A DNA stretch of 36,394 bases from a virus, in IMG/VR virus record IMGVR_UViG_3300042868_004683, positions 1-36,394 of that record. The stretch is one strand, 5' to 3'. How positions within the stretch are numbered: position 1 is the first letter of the stretch; every line of letters begins with the position of its first letter. Made by a program: the position numbers and the translations under genes. Below, piece after piece: positions 28,876 through 36,394 of the stretch. The notes under the pieces were generated by a model. The model ran no database searches. It saw only the letters and a program-made list of their open reading frames with translations, and was not told where the DNA came from.

Positions 28876-30354
28876 GTGGCACTTATTCCGCTGAGCATCC
28901 AGCCGGGCGTGTACCGCAACGGCACCGAGTACCAGAGCCGCGGGCGCTGGCGTGACGCCTCGCTTGTGCGCTGGTACGAGAACACCATGCGCCCCGTGGG
29001 CGGCTGGCGCAAGCGCGCCTCCGGGCAGGTCACGGGCAAGTGCCGCGGCCTCTTGGCGTGGCGCTCGAACGCCAACGCGCGATGGATCGGCATCGGGACG
29101 CACTCGAAGCTGTACGCCATGAACGAGGCCGGGACCCTGACCGACATCACCCCGTCGGGCTTCACGCCCGGCAACGCCGATGCGGTGCTGAACCTGGGGT
29201 ATGGCGGCGGCCCCTACGGGCTGTTCTCCTACGGCACCCCGCGCCCGGACACGGGCACGGTGACGCCGGCCACGACCTGGACGCTCGACAACTGGGGCGA
29301 GTTCCTGCTGGCGTGCAGCAACGCGGACGGCAAGATCTACGAGTGGGACCTCAACACCGCGAACGACGGCGTGGCGCTCGCCAACGCGCCGGTCAGCAAC
29401 AAGGCCGTGCTCGTGACGGCCGAGCGGTTCGTGTTCGCCCTCGGCGCCGGCGGCAACGCGCGCAAGGTGGCCTGGTCCGACCAGGAAGACAACACCATGT
29501 GGACCCCGGCCATCACGAACCAGGCCGGTGACTTCGAGCTCGAGACGGTGGGCTCCATCGTCACCGCCAAGCGCCTGCGCGGCGTGAACCTGATATTCAC
29601 GGATGTGGACGTCCACACGGCACAGTATCAGGGGCCGCCGTTTGTCTACGGCTTCGAGCGCATCGCCACCGGCTGCGGCCTCATCGGCTCCCAGGCCGTG
29701 GCGGCGGTGGAATCGGTCGCCTATTGGTGGAGCCCGACCGGCTTCTTCATGTACGACGGCTTCGTGCGCCCGCTCAAGTGCGACGTGCTCGACTATGTGG
29801 TGAACAACCTCTCGCAGACCCAGCGCTCGAAGGTGTACGCCGTCGCCAACAACCAATTCGGCGAGGTCTGGTGGCTCTACCCGAGCACCTCAAACAGCGA
29901 GTGCGATTCGTATGTGTCGTACAATTACCGCGAGGGGCATTGGTCCATCGGCACCTTGGCGCGCACCGCCGGCACCGACCGCGGCGTCTTCAGCTACCCG
30001 CTGATGGTCTCGCCGGACGGCTATGTCTACGAGCACGAGGTCGGCGTCACCTACGACGGCACGGCGCCGTATGCGCGCTCTGGCGCCATTGAGCTGGGCG
30101 GCGGCGAGCGGCTGATGGTGGCCCGGCAGGTTATCGCCGACGAGAACGCGATGGGGGCGGTGTCGCTGCAGTTCATCACAAAGTTCGCGCCGAATGGCGC
30201 GGAGACGACCAAGAGCTACACCATCGACTCCATCTACACCCCGGTGCGATTCACCGGGCGGCAGGTCGAGATGCAGATCACGGGCGCCTCTCCGAGCACA
30301 GACTGGCGCGTCGGGACGATGCGGCTCGATGCCGTGGCGGGGGGAGAGCGATGA
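28876..30354 (+). CDS. Tail/DNA-stabilisation protein (P22 gp10-like)
   Basis: Starts at GTG 28876, preceded by AGAGGA. The 492-aa protein is a beta-propeller-like structural protein: LIPLSIQPGVYRNGTEYQSR, LVRWYENTMRPVGGWRKR, RGLLAWRSNANARWIGIGTH, then repeated strands to VAYWWSPTGFFMYDGFVRPL. This matches the podovirus tail-nozzle/packaged-DNA-stabilisation group related to P22 gp10, which closes the head after packaging. It follows the lysis genes, so lysis lies between the fibre and the distal tail and ejection genes. It ends in an ATGA overlap. Confidence 0.8.
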   Translation: MALIPLSIQPGVYRNGTEYQSRGRWRDASLVRWYENTMRPVGGWRKRASGQVTGKCRGLLAWRSNANARWIGIGTHSKLYAMNEAGTLTDITPSGFTPGNADAVLNLGYGGGPYGLFSYGTPRPDTGTVTPATTWTLDNWGEFLLACSNADGKIYEWDLNTANDGVALANAPVSNKAVLVTAERFVFALGAGGNARKVAWSDQEDNTMWTPAITNQAGDFELETVGSIVTAKRLRGVNLIFTDVDVHTAQYQGPPFVYGFERIATGCGLIGSQAVAAVESVAYWWSPTGFFMYDGFVRPLKCDVLDYVVNNLSQTQRSKVYAVANNQFGEVWWLYPSTSNSECDSYVSYNYREGHWSIGTLARTAGTDRGVFSYPLMVSPDGYVYEHEVGVTYDGTAPYARSGAIELGGGERLMVARQVIADENAMGAVSLQFITKFAPNGAETTKSYTIDSIYTPVRFTGRQVEMQITGASPSTDWRVGTMRLDAVAGGER

Positions 30355-30722
30355 AAGAGGTCGAGGGCATCGAGCACATCGCGCCCTTCCGCGAGCTTAT
30401 CGAGCGCGCGCTCGCCGAGGGCTACGGCCAGATGGGCTACAACGACGTGCTCGACGGGATCGCGCGCGGCGAGTACCAGTTTTGGGCCTCGAATGATTCG
30501 TGCGTGGTGACGACCGTTGACATCTTTCCGCGCATCAAGCAGCTCACCGTCATCATCGGCGCGGGCGACCTGCGCGAGATTGATGATGTGATACGCCCGG
30601 TCATCGAGGCCTGGGCGCGCAGCATCGGCTGCGACACGATGTTAATTATGGGCCGCCCCGGCTGGCAGAGGGCGCTTGAGGACTACAAACGAACCGCGGT
30701 GGTTCTAGAGAAGAAACTATGA
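30351..30722 (+). CDS. GNAT-like internal virion or accessory protein (123 aa)
   Basis: A 123-aa protein with an alpha/beta layout seen in phage proteins related to GNAT acetyltransferases: an N-terminal FRELIERALAEGYGQMGYND, central strands SCVVTTVDIFPRIKQLTVII and GAGDL, and a C-terminal MGRPGWQRALEDYKRTAVVL. The GRxGWxRxLxxYK ending is typical of small podovirus proteins annotated as internal virion protein A or GNAT-like. The acetyl-CoA-binding Q/RxxGxG/A loop is not evident, so enzymatic activity is doubtful. It overlaps both neighbours by 4 bp. Confidence 0.72.
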   Translation: MKEVEGIEHIAPFRELIERALAEGYGQMGYNDVLDGIARGEYQFWASNDSCVVTTVDIFPRIKQLTVIIGAGDLREIDDVIRPVIEAWARSIGCDTMLIMGRPGWQRALEDYKRTAVVLEKKL

Positions 30723-32431
30723 GCAAGATATTTTCGAGCAAAAAAAAGGAAGTCTCCAAGTCGGAGATCGACCCGAGGATCTACGACCGCGTGCTGCGGA
30801 ACCTGCAGTTCGCCGAGGAGGTCTCGGCGATCCCGTACGAGCCGTACCGCGGGATGATGGTCGCGCCGTTCACGCGCGACTATATGGAGGGCGAGGCCGC
30901 GACGCGCCGCATCGCGCGAGAGGGCGGCTTCGTCCCCGAGGTGGAGGCCGCCGCGCGCAACGCGCAGGCGCTGATGGGCTACCAGCCCGAGCGTGTCTCG
31001 GCTGGTCGCATTGGCACGCAGTTCGGCGCGCGCGACATCGGCGCGGAGCGCGTCGGTGCGGCCCTTGGGCGCGGCCCGGAGCGTATCTCTGCCGGCCGCG
31101 TCGGGACCACCTTTGGCGCGCGCGATATCAGCGCGCCGGGCGCTGCGCCGATGGTGCAGGGCGCGTCGGTGCTGGGGCGTGACATCGGGGAGTACATGAA
31201 CCCCTACGAGCGCCAGGTCATCGAGGCAGGCCTCGGCGATATCTCGCGCGCCGAGGAGCGAGCACGCGGCGGGCGCTCCGCGCGCGCCACCGCGGCCCGT
31301 GCCTTCGGCGGCTCGCGCGCCGCGATCGAGGAGGGCATCGCTGCGGGTGAAGCCGCCCGCGAGCGCAACCGCTATGTGGCCGAGCAGCGCGCGCAGGGCT
31401 TCCGCGAGGCGGCGGCGCAGCGCGAGGCAGACGTCGCGCGGCAGCAGCAGGCTGGACTCAGCAACCAGGCGGCGGCGCAGAGTGTGATGGAGCTCGCCCA
31501 GCGCGGGGAGATCACGAACCAGCAGCGCGACCTCGAGCTCGCTCGGCTTGGGCTCACGGCCGAGACGACGAACGTCCAGGCGGCGCTTGAGGCCGAGCGC
31601 GCGAACCAGCAAACCGTTCAAGACTACATGCGCATGGGCCTCACGGCAGAGGAGGCAAACCAGCGCGCCACGCTCGACGCCTCCGGGCGCAACCAGCAGG
31701 CGGAGCTTGAGGCGCAGCGCCTGGGGATGACCGCGGAGCAGTTCAACGAGCAGCAGCGAATGGAGGCCGCGCGCGCGAACCAGGGCGCCGGGATGCAGGG
31801 CGCAGAGTTCCGGCTCGGCGCCGGGCGCGACCTGGCGGGCTACGGCCAGACGGCGCTCGAGAACCGCTACGGGGCGGGGCGGGCGATGATGGGCCTCGGA
31901 ACGCAGCAGCAGAACCTCTACCAGCAGTTCCTCAACGCGCAGCGCGAGGAGGACTTCCGGCGGCAGCAGTACCCGCTGCAGCAGCTTGCGATTCGGCAGG
32001 GTGCGGTGTCGGCGTCTCCGTTTAACCAGACTAACACCAGCACCGTGACGGGTCGCCAGTCGCCATTTGATATTGGTATGCGATTTGCTTCTATGATCCC
32101 GATGGGCGGAGCGCCCACTCCAGGCTCCGACGAGCGCATGAAGCGCAACATCGGCGGCATCAAGAACCCGCTCGACAAGGTGCGCCGCCTAAAGGGCATT
32201 GAGTTTGAGTGGGAGGACGGCTACGGCGAGAATGAGGGCGAGGACAAGGGCGGCGAGGAGGACATGGGCATGTCGGCCCAGTCCGTCGAGCGCGCCATGC
32301 CCGAGGCCGTCTCGCGGCGCGAGTCGGACAACATGCGCCAGTATGATCTGCCGCAGGTGGTCGGACTGCTCACCGAGGCCGTGAAAGAATTGGACAAGAA
32401 GGTCGGCGGCAAGCGCCGCGGGAGGGCGTGA
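30719..32431 (+). CDS. Helical ejection/virion protein with C-terminal S74-like chaperone
   Basis: A 570-aa protein. After a basic N-terminus (SKIFSSKKKEVSKSEIDPRI) it has duplicated motifs PERxSAGRxGTxFGARDI, long Ala/Arg/Gln/Glu helices and three consecutive 29-residue repeats (31547-31807) starting LGLTAE. The C-terminal 100 residues form an S74-like chaperone: SDERMKRNIGGIKNPLDKVR with Ser470, FEWED, MGMSAQSVERAMPEAV and VGLLTEAVKELDKKV. An internal virion or tail-tip protein delivered with DNA is likely. Two separate genes with S74-type ends in one phage is notable. Helical repeats here differ from the beta-rich fibre. Confidence 0.78.
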   Translation: MSKIFSSKKKEVSKSEIDPRIYDRVLRNLQFAEEVSAIPYEPYRGMMVAPFTRDYMEGEAATRRIAREGGFVPEVEAAARNAQALMGYQPERVSAGRIGTQFGARDIGAERVGAALGRGPERISAGRVGTTFGARDISAPGAAPMVQGASVLGRDIGEYMNPYERQVIEAGLGDISRAEERARGGRSARATAARAFGGSRAAIEEGIAAGEAARERNRYVAEQRAQGFREAAAQREADVARQQQAGLSNQAAAQSVMELAQRGEITNQQRDLELARLGLTAETTNVQAALEAERANQQTVQDYMRMGLTAEEANQRATLDASGRNQQAELEAQRLGMTAEQFNEQQRMEAARANQGAGMQGAEFRLGAGRDLAGYGQTALENRYGAGRAMMGLGTQQQNLYQQFLNAQREEDFRRQQYPLQQLAIRQGAVSASPFNQTNTSTVTGRQSPFDIGMRFASMIPMGGAPTPGSDERMKRNIGGIKNPLDKVRRLKGIEFEWEDGYGENEGEDKGGEEDMGMSAQSVERAMPEAVSRRESDNMRQYDLPQVVGLLTEAVKELDKKVGGKRRGRA

Positions 32432-32432
32432 G

Positions 32433-32714
32433 GTGGACTTTTTCAAGAAGCTGACGGACCGCGCGGCGCAGCGCAGGATTGACGCCGACGAAGAGATGTT
32501 CAAGCGCTACGGCACGCGGTACGCCGAGGGCACCGGCGTAGAGCGCGGAATCATGCGCCTTGCCGCGCAAAGCGAAGACGCTGAAGAGATGGACCTGACG
32601 CCGACCTTTAGGGCCAAGGTTGGCGAGCCTACCGGCGCCGACCCGCTCGAGATGTACCGCAAGATGTACCGCACCTACGGCGGCCGCAAGACGCGCGGCC
32701 TGCTCTTTGATTGA
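32433..32714 (+). CDS. Hypothetical virion-region protein (93 aa)
   Basis: GTG 32433 has GGAGG 7 nt upstream. The soluble protein begins MDFFKKLTDRAAQRRIDADE, contains RYGTRYAEGTGVERGIMRL and ends with LEMYRKMYRTYGGRKTRGLL. No family is recognised. It lies between two large ejection-type proteins, spaced 1 bp from the first, so a structural accessory role is probable. The next gene begins 11 bp after its stop. Confidence 0.7.
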   Translation: MDFFKKLTDRAAQRRIDADEEMFKRYGTRYAEGTGVERGIMRLAAQSEDAEEMDLTPTFRAKVGEPTGADPLEMYRKMYRTYGGRKTRGLLFD

Positions 32715-32725
32715 GGACCACGAAA

Positions 32726-34018
32726 ATGGCAGAGAAAACAAAAAAGCCCGGATTTTTTAGCCGCTACATCGGCGGGCTGCTTGGCGAGGACGCTGAGTCC
32801 ATGACCGAAGACGATCGCCGCCGGGCGACCTTGAGCTTGCTTGGCGCGATTGGCCGCAACTATTTGTCACCCGGCTCGGGCGACGAGTCGCTTGCTGCCA
32901 TGCGCGCCAGCCGCGCCGCAGAGCGTGAGGCCGCAGACGACGCACGCCGCAACGCCGCCGCCGAGGCGCTGATTCCGCAGGTGGTGGGGCGTCTTTTTGG
33001 TGGCCCCACCGGCACGACAATCGAGGCGCTTCCGGGTGCCGGCGGCGAGGCGGCCCCGCTTGCCGCGCGCCGAGTGCCAAGCCGAGAAGGGGCGAGAGAG
33101 GCGCTTAGTATGCTCTACGGCACGCAGGCTGGGCAGGATGTCGCCACGATGGCGCCGGGTCTTGTCGAGATTGCCACCGCGGGCGTCACCGGGCGCACGG
33201 TGGGCGGGTCGGTGTACAACCCGTTGACGGGTAGGTTTGACGCGCCGCGCACGGCGCAGGTTAAGACGCTTACCCCGGAGGAGGTGGTTGCCATTTCTCC
33301 CGCGTTGCGTGGCGCGGTAGTCCAGCGCTTGCCGAACGGTGAGCTCAACATTGTGAGCCAGCCGCCGCGGCTGGGGGCGGTTGGTGGTAGTGGTGGTGGT
33401 GCACCGCGAGTGGGCGGCGCTCCGGGGGCGGCTCCAGTGCCGGGCGCGGGACGGCTTGGGAACCTGCTCACGGCCGAAGAGCTGCGCGCCGCTAAGTTGC
33501 CCGAGGGCACCGTGGCGCAGTTCAACCCCAAGACGGGCCAGATAAATACCCTTAGCCAAGTCCCGCCGGCCGAGCGTACCGCCCTCGGGGCGAAAGAAAT
33601 CGCGGTCAGTCGCACTGAGTCTGCGGGCGAGCTTTTGCAGGAGCAACTTGAAAAGGTGTCTGGCGGAGGTCCGATTGGCATTCGCGGAGCGGCTGCGCGC
33701 ATTTTCGATTCTCAGGATGCCGCCCTATTTGAGACATTCAAGCAGCAGTTCTCGACCGCTTTGCGGGCGGCGCTGCGTTTGCCGGGTGAAGGGCCAATGT
33801 CGGATCGTGATGCGGCGCAGGCCGGCCTCACGCTGCCGTCGTTGTCGTTCAGCAAGGAGAGGAATATACAGATTATCCGCGCGCTAGAAGACCAGGTGCG
33901 GCTGGTGGCAAAACTCCCCACATTGAAAGAAGAAAAGCCCGAGGGCATCTCAATTTCAGACTGGCTGATGATGCTTCCATCTGAGCGCGACGCATTCAAG
34001 CGCGCAGGAGCCAAGTGA
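32726..34018 (+). CDS. Putative internal virion (ejection) protein (430 aa)
   Basis: I chose ATG 32726, preceded by TTGAGG, over TTG 32711. The protein has an N-terminal PGFFSRYIGGLLGEDAESMT and Ala/Arg-rich helices (AAMRASRAAEREAADDARRN). A glycine/proline-rich flexible middle (near GSGGGAPRVGGAPG) precedes a C-terminal helical domain (ESAGELLQEQLEKVSGGG to ISDWLMMLPSERDAFKRAG). No enzyme motif is seen. Position between other ejection-type genes and composition suggest a protein released into the host with the DNA. A TGATG overlap joins it to the next gene. Confidence 0.7.
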   Translation: MAEKTKKPGFFSRYIGGLLGEDAESMTEDDRRRATLSLLGAIGRNYLSPGSGDESLAAMRASRAAEREAADDARRNAAAEALIPQVVGRLFGGPTGTTIEALPGAGGEAAPLAARRVPSREGAREALSMLYGTQAGQDVATMAPGLVEIATAGVTGRTVGGSVYNPLTGRFDAPRTAQVKTLTPEEVVAISPALRGAVVQRLPNGELNIVSQPPRLGAVGGSGGGAPRVGGAPGAAPVPGAGRLGNLLTAEELRAAKLPEGTVAQFNPKTGQINTLSQVPPAERTALGAKEIAVSRTESAGELLQEQLEKVSGGGPIGIRGAAARIFDSQDAALFETFKQQFSTALRAALRLPGEGPMSDRDAAQAGLTLPSLSFSKERNIQIIRALEDQVRLVAKLPTLKEEKPEGISISDWLMMLPSERDAFKRAGAK

Positions 34019-35643
34019 TGAACGAAGAGCAGCAGAAGATCCTGGAGCGGGCGCGTGCCCGCGCGCGCGGCGAGCAGGCCGCTCCAGAAATGGGCGGCCT
34101 TGAGGCCTTTGGCCGCGGCGCGCTCCAGTCCGTAAAGGACATCGGCTACGGCTTGCAGCAGGTTGGCGCAGAGGCCGGCAGCGCCGTCGGGCTCGTGGAG
34201 CCATCAACCGTGCAGCGGCTGCGCCAAGAGGAAGAGCGTCGGCGCGCCGAGAACGCGCCGTTTATGGAAAGCGGAGCCGGAAAGGCAGGCTACATCGCCG
34301 GCTCCATCGGTTCGCTTCTGGTGCCAGGCGCGGCGCTCGCGCGTGTGCCCGGCATGGTCGGCACAGGCGCGCGCGCCCTTACCGCTCCGACGACCTTCCG
34401 AGCCGCTGCCACAGGCGGCGGACTGCTCGGCGCTGCGCAGCCGCTCTCCGAAGAGGAAAGCCGCGCCACCACCGCCGCCATCGGCACTCTGGGTGGCACC
34501 GTTGGACAGGCCGTCGGGCGCGGCGTCTCGCGCATCGCGCAGCCCGTGACCAGCGCCGCCACGCCGCAGGTGGAGCGTGCCGTGCAGCGGCTTGAGCAGG
34601 CGGGAATACCGGCGGACATCGCCGAGCGCACCGGCTCCGAGAACCTGCGCGCCGTTCGGCGCTTCTTGACCGACAACCCCATCTCGGCCAGCGTGATGAA
34701 GAGGGGAGCCGAGAGAACCCAGAGCGCCTTCAACACGGCCGCCCTGCGACTCATCGGCGAACAGGGCGACGCGGCGCTGCCCGAGGTTTTGGCGCGCGCC
34801 GACGATCGCATCGGCGAAGTCATGGACGAGATTGCGCAGAACAACCGCATCAGGGTCGATGACCGGATGGTGTCGGAGCTTGCGGCGCTCGAGGAGGCCG
34901 CGAGCATGACGCTCGAGACCGCGCAGTTTGCCCCGCTGCGCAACCAGCTCAACAACATCCTGAGCAAGGTGGACGACCAGGACCGCATCTCGGGCGAGGC
35001 CTACCAGCGCATCCGCACCATCGCCGCCGACATGGGCCGCAACCCGGCCCTCGCCGGCGTGTCGCGGCAGCTCCGCGAGACCATCGACTCCGCCCTCGAG
35101 CGCAGCGCCGGCCCGGACGCCGCCGCCGCCATCAGACAGGCCCGCAGGCAGTACCGCAACCTCAAGCTCTTGGAGCCGGCGGTGGCAGCCAACGCGACCG
35201 GCAACATCTCGCCGGCGGCGCTCGCCTCCTCCACGGGCACCGCGCGGCAGCGCGGCGCGGCGCTTTACGATCGCGGCGACGCAGACATGGCGCGCCTCGC
35301 GCGTGATATGAGGACGATGGCCGAGACCATGCCGCAGTCTGGAACCGTGCCGCGCGCCGGCATCCAGGCGGTAGGGGCGGCGATTCCGGCGGCTGGCGCC
35401 CTTGGCTACAACCTATACACCGGACAAGAGCCAGCCGAGAATGTACTCGGCCTCGGAGCCCTCGGCGCGGCCGCGATGTTCGCCCCACGCGGCGCGGCGC
35501 GGCTCTACCAGAGCCCGGCTATCCAGCAGTATCTGATGCGTGGTATACAGTCGCCGCTCGCCAGGCGTGCAATGATGTCGCGTGGCACTCGAGGGATCGC
35601 AACCTATGCCCCAGCAGCAGGACTCCTCTCGTCGGAAGACTGA
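34018..35643 (+). CDS. Putative internal virion protein (541 aa)
   Basis: A 541-aa Ala/Gly/Arg-rich protein with long helices. Glycine/alanine-rich hydrophobic segments at about residues 90-165 (AGYIAGSIGSLLVPGAALAR; TTAAIGTLGGTVGQAVGRGV) and near the C-terminus (GIQAVGAAIPAAGALGYNLY; ENVLGLGALGAAAMFAPRGA) could insert into membranes, as in podovirus ejection proteins. The central part is charged (ADDRIGEVMDEIAQNNRIRV, RQARRQYRNLKLLEPAVAAN). It probably forms part of the conduit through the cell envelope. No lytic-transglycosylase motif is visible. It overlaps the metallopeptidase gene by 38 bp. Confidence 0.72.
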   Translation: MNEEQQKILERARARARGEQAAPEMGGLEAFGRGALQSVKDIGYGLQQVGAEAGSAVGLVEPSTVQRLRQEEERRRAENAPFMESGAGKAGYIAGSIGSLLVPGAALARVPGMVGTGARALTAPTTFRAAATGGGLLGAAQPLSEEESRATTAAIGTLGGTVGQAVGRGVSRIAQPVTSAATPQVERAVQRLEQAGIPADIAERTGSENLRAVRRFLTDNPISASVMKRGAERTQSAFNTAALRLIGEQGDAALPEVLARADDRIGEVMDEIAQNNRIRVDDRMVSELAALEEAASMTLETAQFAPLRNQLNNILSKVDDQDRISGEAYQRIRTIAADMGRNPALAGVSRQLRETIDSALERSAGPDAAAAIRQARRQYRNLKLLEPAVAANATGNISPAALASSTGTARQRGAALYDRGDADMARLARDMRTMAETMPQSGTVPRAGIQAVGAAIPAAGALGYNLYTGQEPAENVLGLGALGAAAMFAPRGAARLYQSPAIQQYLMRGIQSPLARRAMMSRGTRGIATYAPAAGLLSSED

Positions 35644-35956
35644 CCGCCACGCCCGGCTGCAGATCCCGCGTCGGTTCCAGCTGCACGGCCACGAGGTCAC
35701 GGTGCGGATCATCCCGCGCACCCGGTGGCCGCATTCGATGGATACCGTCGGGATGTACGACCCGACCCGTCACCGCATCGACCTGCGGGGCGATTTGGGC
35801 GACACCGAGCTCCAGCAGGCCTTCTGCCACGAGTGGACGCACGCCCTGCTGTGCGAGATGAACCACCCGCTAAACGACGACGAGGTATTCGTGGACAACT
35901 TGGCGAGCCTACTTCACCAGTCGCTGACGACCTTTGACTGGGACGCCAAGCCATGA
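35606..35956 (+). CDS. HExxH metallopeptidase-like phage protein (116 aa)
   Basis: I prefer ATG 35606, preceded by GAGGGA, to GTG 35582, which has no ribosome site. The protein has an N-terminal basic stretch, strands LHGHEVTVRIIPRTRW and RHRIDLRGDLGDTE, then QAFCHEWTHALLCEMN with zinc-binding HEWTH (His75, Glu76, His79). A downstream acidic helix DEVFVDNLASLLHQS is likely to supply the third ligand. This is the compact zincin layout of IrrE/SprT-like phage proteins. The substrate is unknown. Its TGA overlaps the metallophosphoesterase ATG. Confidence 0.75.
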   Translation: MPQQQDSSRRKTDRHARLQIPRRFQLHGHEVTVRIIPRTRWPHSMDTVGMYDPTRHRIDLRGDLGDTELQQAFCHEWTHALLCEMNHPLNDDEVFVDNLASLLHQSLTTFDWDAKP

Positions 35957-36394
35957 TGACCGCATCCGACCAAGACTTCATCGCGGCATGGCAGCGCCTA
36001 AAACGACCCGCAGATGTGGCAAGGGCGCTGAACCTTTCGGTGCGGCAAGTGTTCACGCGCCGCCGATCGCTCGAGACAAAGCACGGCATCGTGCTCGAAT
36101 CTGAAAACAGCAGGGTCTGTACCGAGAACACGCGAGGCCCGTCGGGCGCCGCCTTCCGCGCTCACAAGCTCGCCGCCGAGCGGGCGACCAAGTACGAGGG
36201 CGAGATGCACGACACCATCGAGGACGGCGTGGTGCTCGTGGCGAGTGATTGCCACTATTGGCCAGGTGTCGTCACCGTCGCGCACGAGGCATTCTGTCGG
36301 CTCGCCAAGAAGCTCAAGCCCGAGATGGTCATCCTCAACGGCGACATCTTGGACGGCGCTCGCATCAGCCGGCACCCCCGAATCATGTGGGAGC
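35953..36394 (+). CDS. Metallophosphoesterase, N-terminal part (continues at 1-641)
   Basis: Starts at ATG 35953, in an ATGA overlap with the metallopeptidase gene; a second ATG follows at once. The first 45 residues carry a helix-turn-helix-like segment (KRPADVARALNLSVRQVFTR). The metallophosphoesterase domain opens at VVLVASDCHYWPG (Asp99 and His101, the D-x-H metal ligands) and NGDILDG (129-135). The frame runs off the window through the 81-bp repeat and resumes at base 1, giving a 333-aa protein. The HTH-like leader suggests DNA contact, perhaps a DNA-directed phosphatase or nuclease; this is inference. Confidence 0.9.
   Translation, partial: MMTASDQDFIAAWQRLKRPADVARALNLSVRQVFTRRRSLETKHGIVLESENSRVCTENTRGPSGAAFRAHKLAAERATKYEGEMHDTIEDGVVLVASDCHYWPGVVTVAHEAFCRLAKKLKPEMVILNGDILDGARISRHPRIMWE
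36314..36394. repeat. Right copy of 81-bp terminal direct repeat
   Basis: Exact copy of bases 1-81; base 36313 has no counterpart in the window. Joining the copies restores the metallophosphoesterase frame, so the biological molecule is circular, circularly permuted, or closed by assembly. Confidence 0.95.

Noticed and set aside
1-36394. Integrase, CRISPR array, tRNA genes, insertion sequences
   Set aside because: I looked and saw no tyrosine or serine integrase motifs, no regularly spaced repeat-spacer units, no tRNA T-arm signature with a fitting cloverleaf, and no transposase.

Overview
The window is a complete or near-complete genome of a tailed, podovirus-like bacteriophage, written as one circularly closed contig. 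Its first 81 bases (1-81) are repeated exactly at its end (36314-36394). One metallophosphoesterase gene runs off the right end and continues at the left end, so the unique length is about 36,313 bp. The DNA is GC-rich, with local islands as low as about 20% GC that I counted by hand. The embedded Rz/Rz1-type spanin pair implies a host with an outer membrane (Gram-negative). I found no integrase, excisionase, tRNA, CRISPR array, DNA polymerase or RNA polymerase. Replication therefore probably leans on the host, and a virulent lifestyle is more likely than a temperate one, although a small HTH regulator sits at a divergent control region. The host genus cannot be told from the sequence.

Layout. 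(A) 638-5726, minus strand: an early, leftward operon, mostly of genes whose stops and starts overlap by 4 bp. In transcription order: an unknown 138-aa protein, a small membrane protein, a 73-aa protein, an SSB-like protein with an acidic C-terminal tail, a PD-(D/E)XK nuclease, a 184-aa unknown, a C5 cytosine DNA methyltransferase, three small proteins and DUF3310. (B) 5727-5867: a divergent control region with a promoter-like sequence overlapped by a palindrome. (C) 5868-10211, plus strand: HTH regulator, primase/helicase, an iteron-like repeat array, small proteins, a resolvase-like nuclease, an NrdR-like zinc ribbon and the small terminase. (D) 10196-10530: four DnaA-box-like units exactly 11 bp apart, then about 300 bp of non-coding, very GC-rich DNA with homopolymeric C and G runs.

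(E) 10531-22524: large terminase, an inserted carbohydrate cassette (SAM methyltransferase, GT25-type glycosyltransferase, a 45-aa protein, a beta-propeller glycosidase-like protein), portal, virion proteins, several tiny basic proteins, an ADP-ribosyltransferase-like protein, scaffold and SU10-type major capsid protein, closed by a hairpin terminator. (F) 22587-27444: a conserved small protein, a second glycosyltransferase, head-tail adaptor, tail proteins, a protein with strictly periodic repeats and an S74-chaperone tail fibre. (G) 27444-28874: lysis cassette (two holin-like proteins, NlpC/P60-like endolysin, Rz with embedded Rz1). (H) 28876-36394 and 1-641: gp10-like tail protein, GNAT-like virion protein, large helical ejection-type proteins (one with a second S74-like domain), HExxH metallopeptidase and the metallophosphoesterase.

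The most notable signals are the two separate origin-like repeat arrays (8081-8189 and 10196-10237), the sugar-related genes between terminase and portal, the phage NrdR-like zinc ribbon without its ATP-cone, the AT-rich island inside the ADP-ribosyltransferase-like gene, and two different virion proteins that each end in an S74-type chaperone. Function calls rest on recognised motifs only; no database search was possible.
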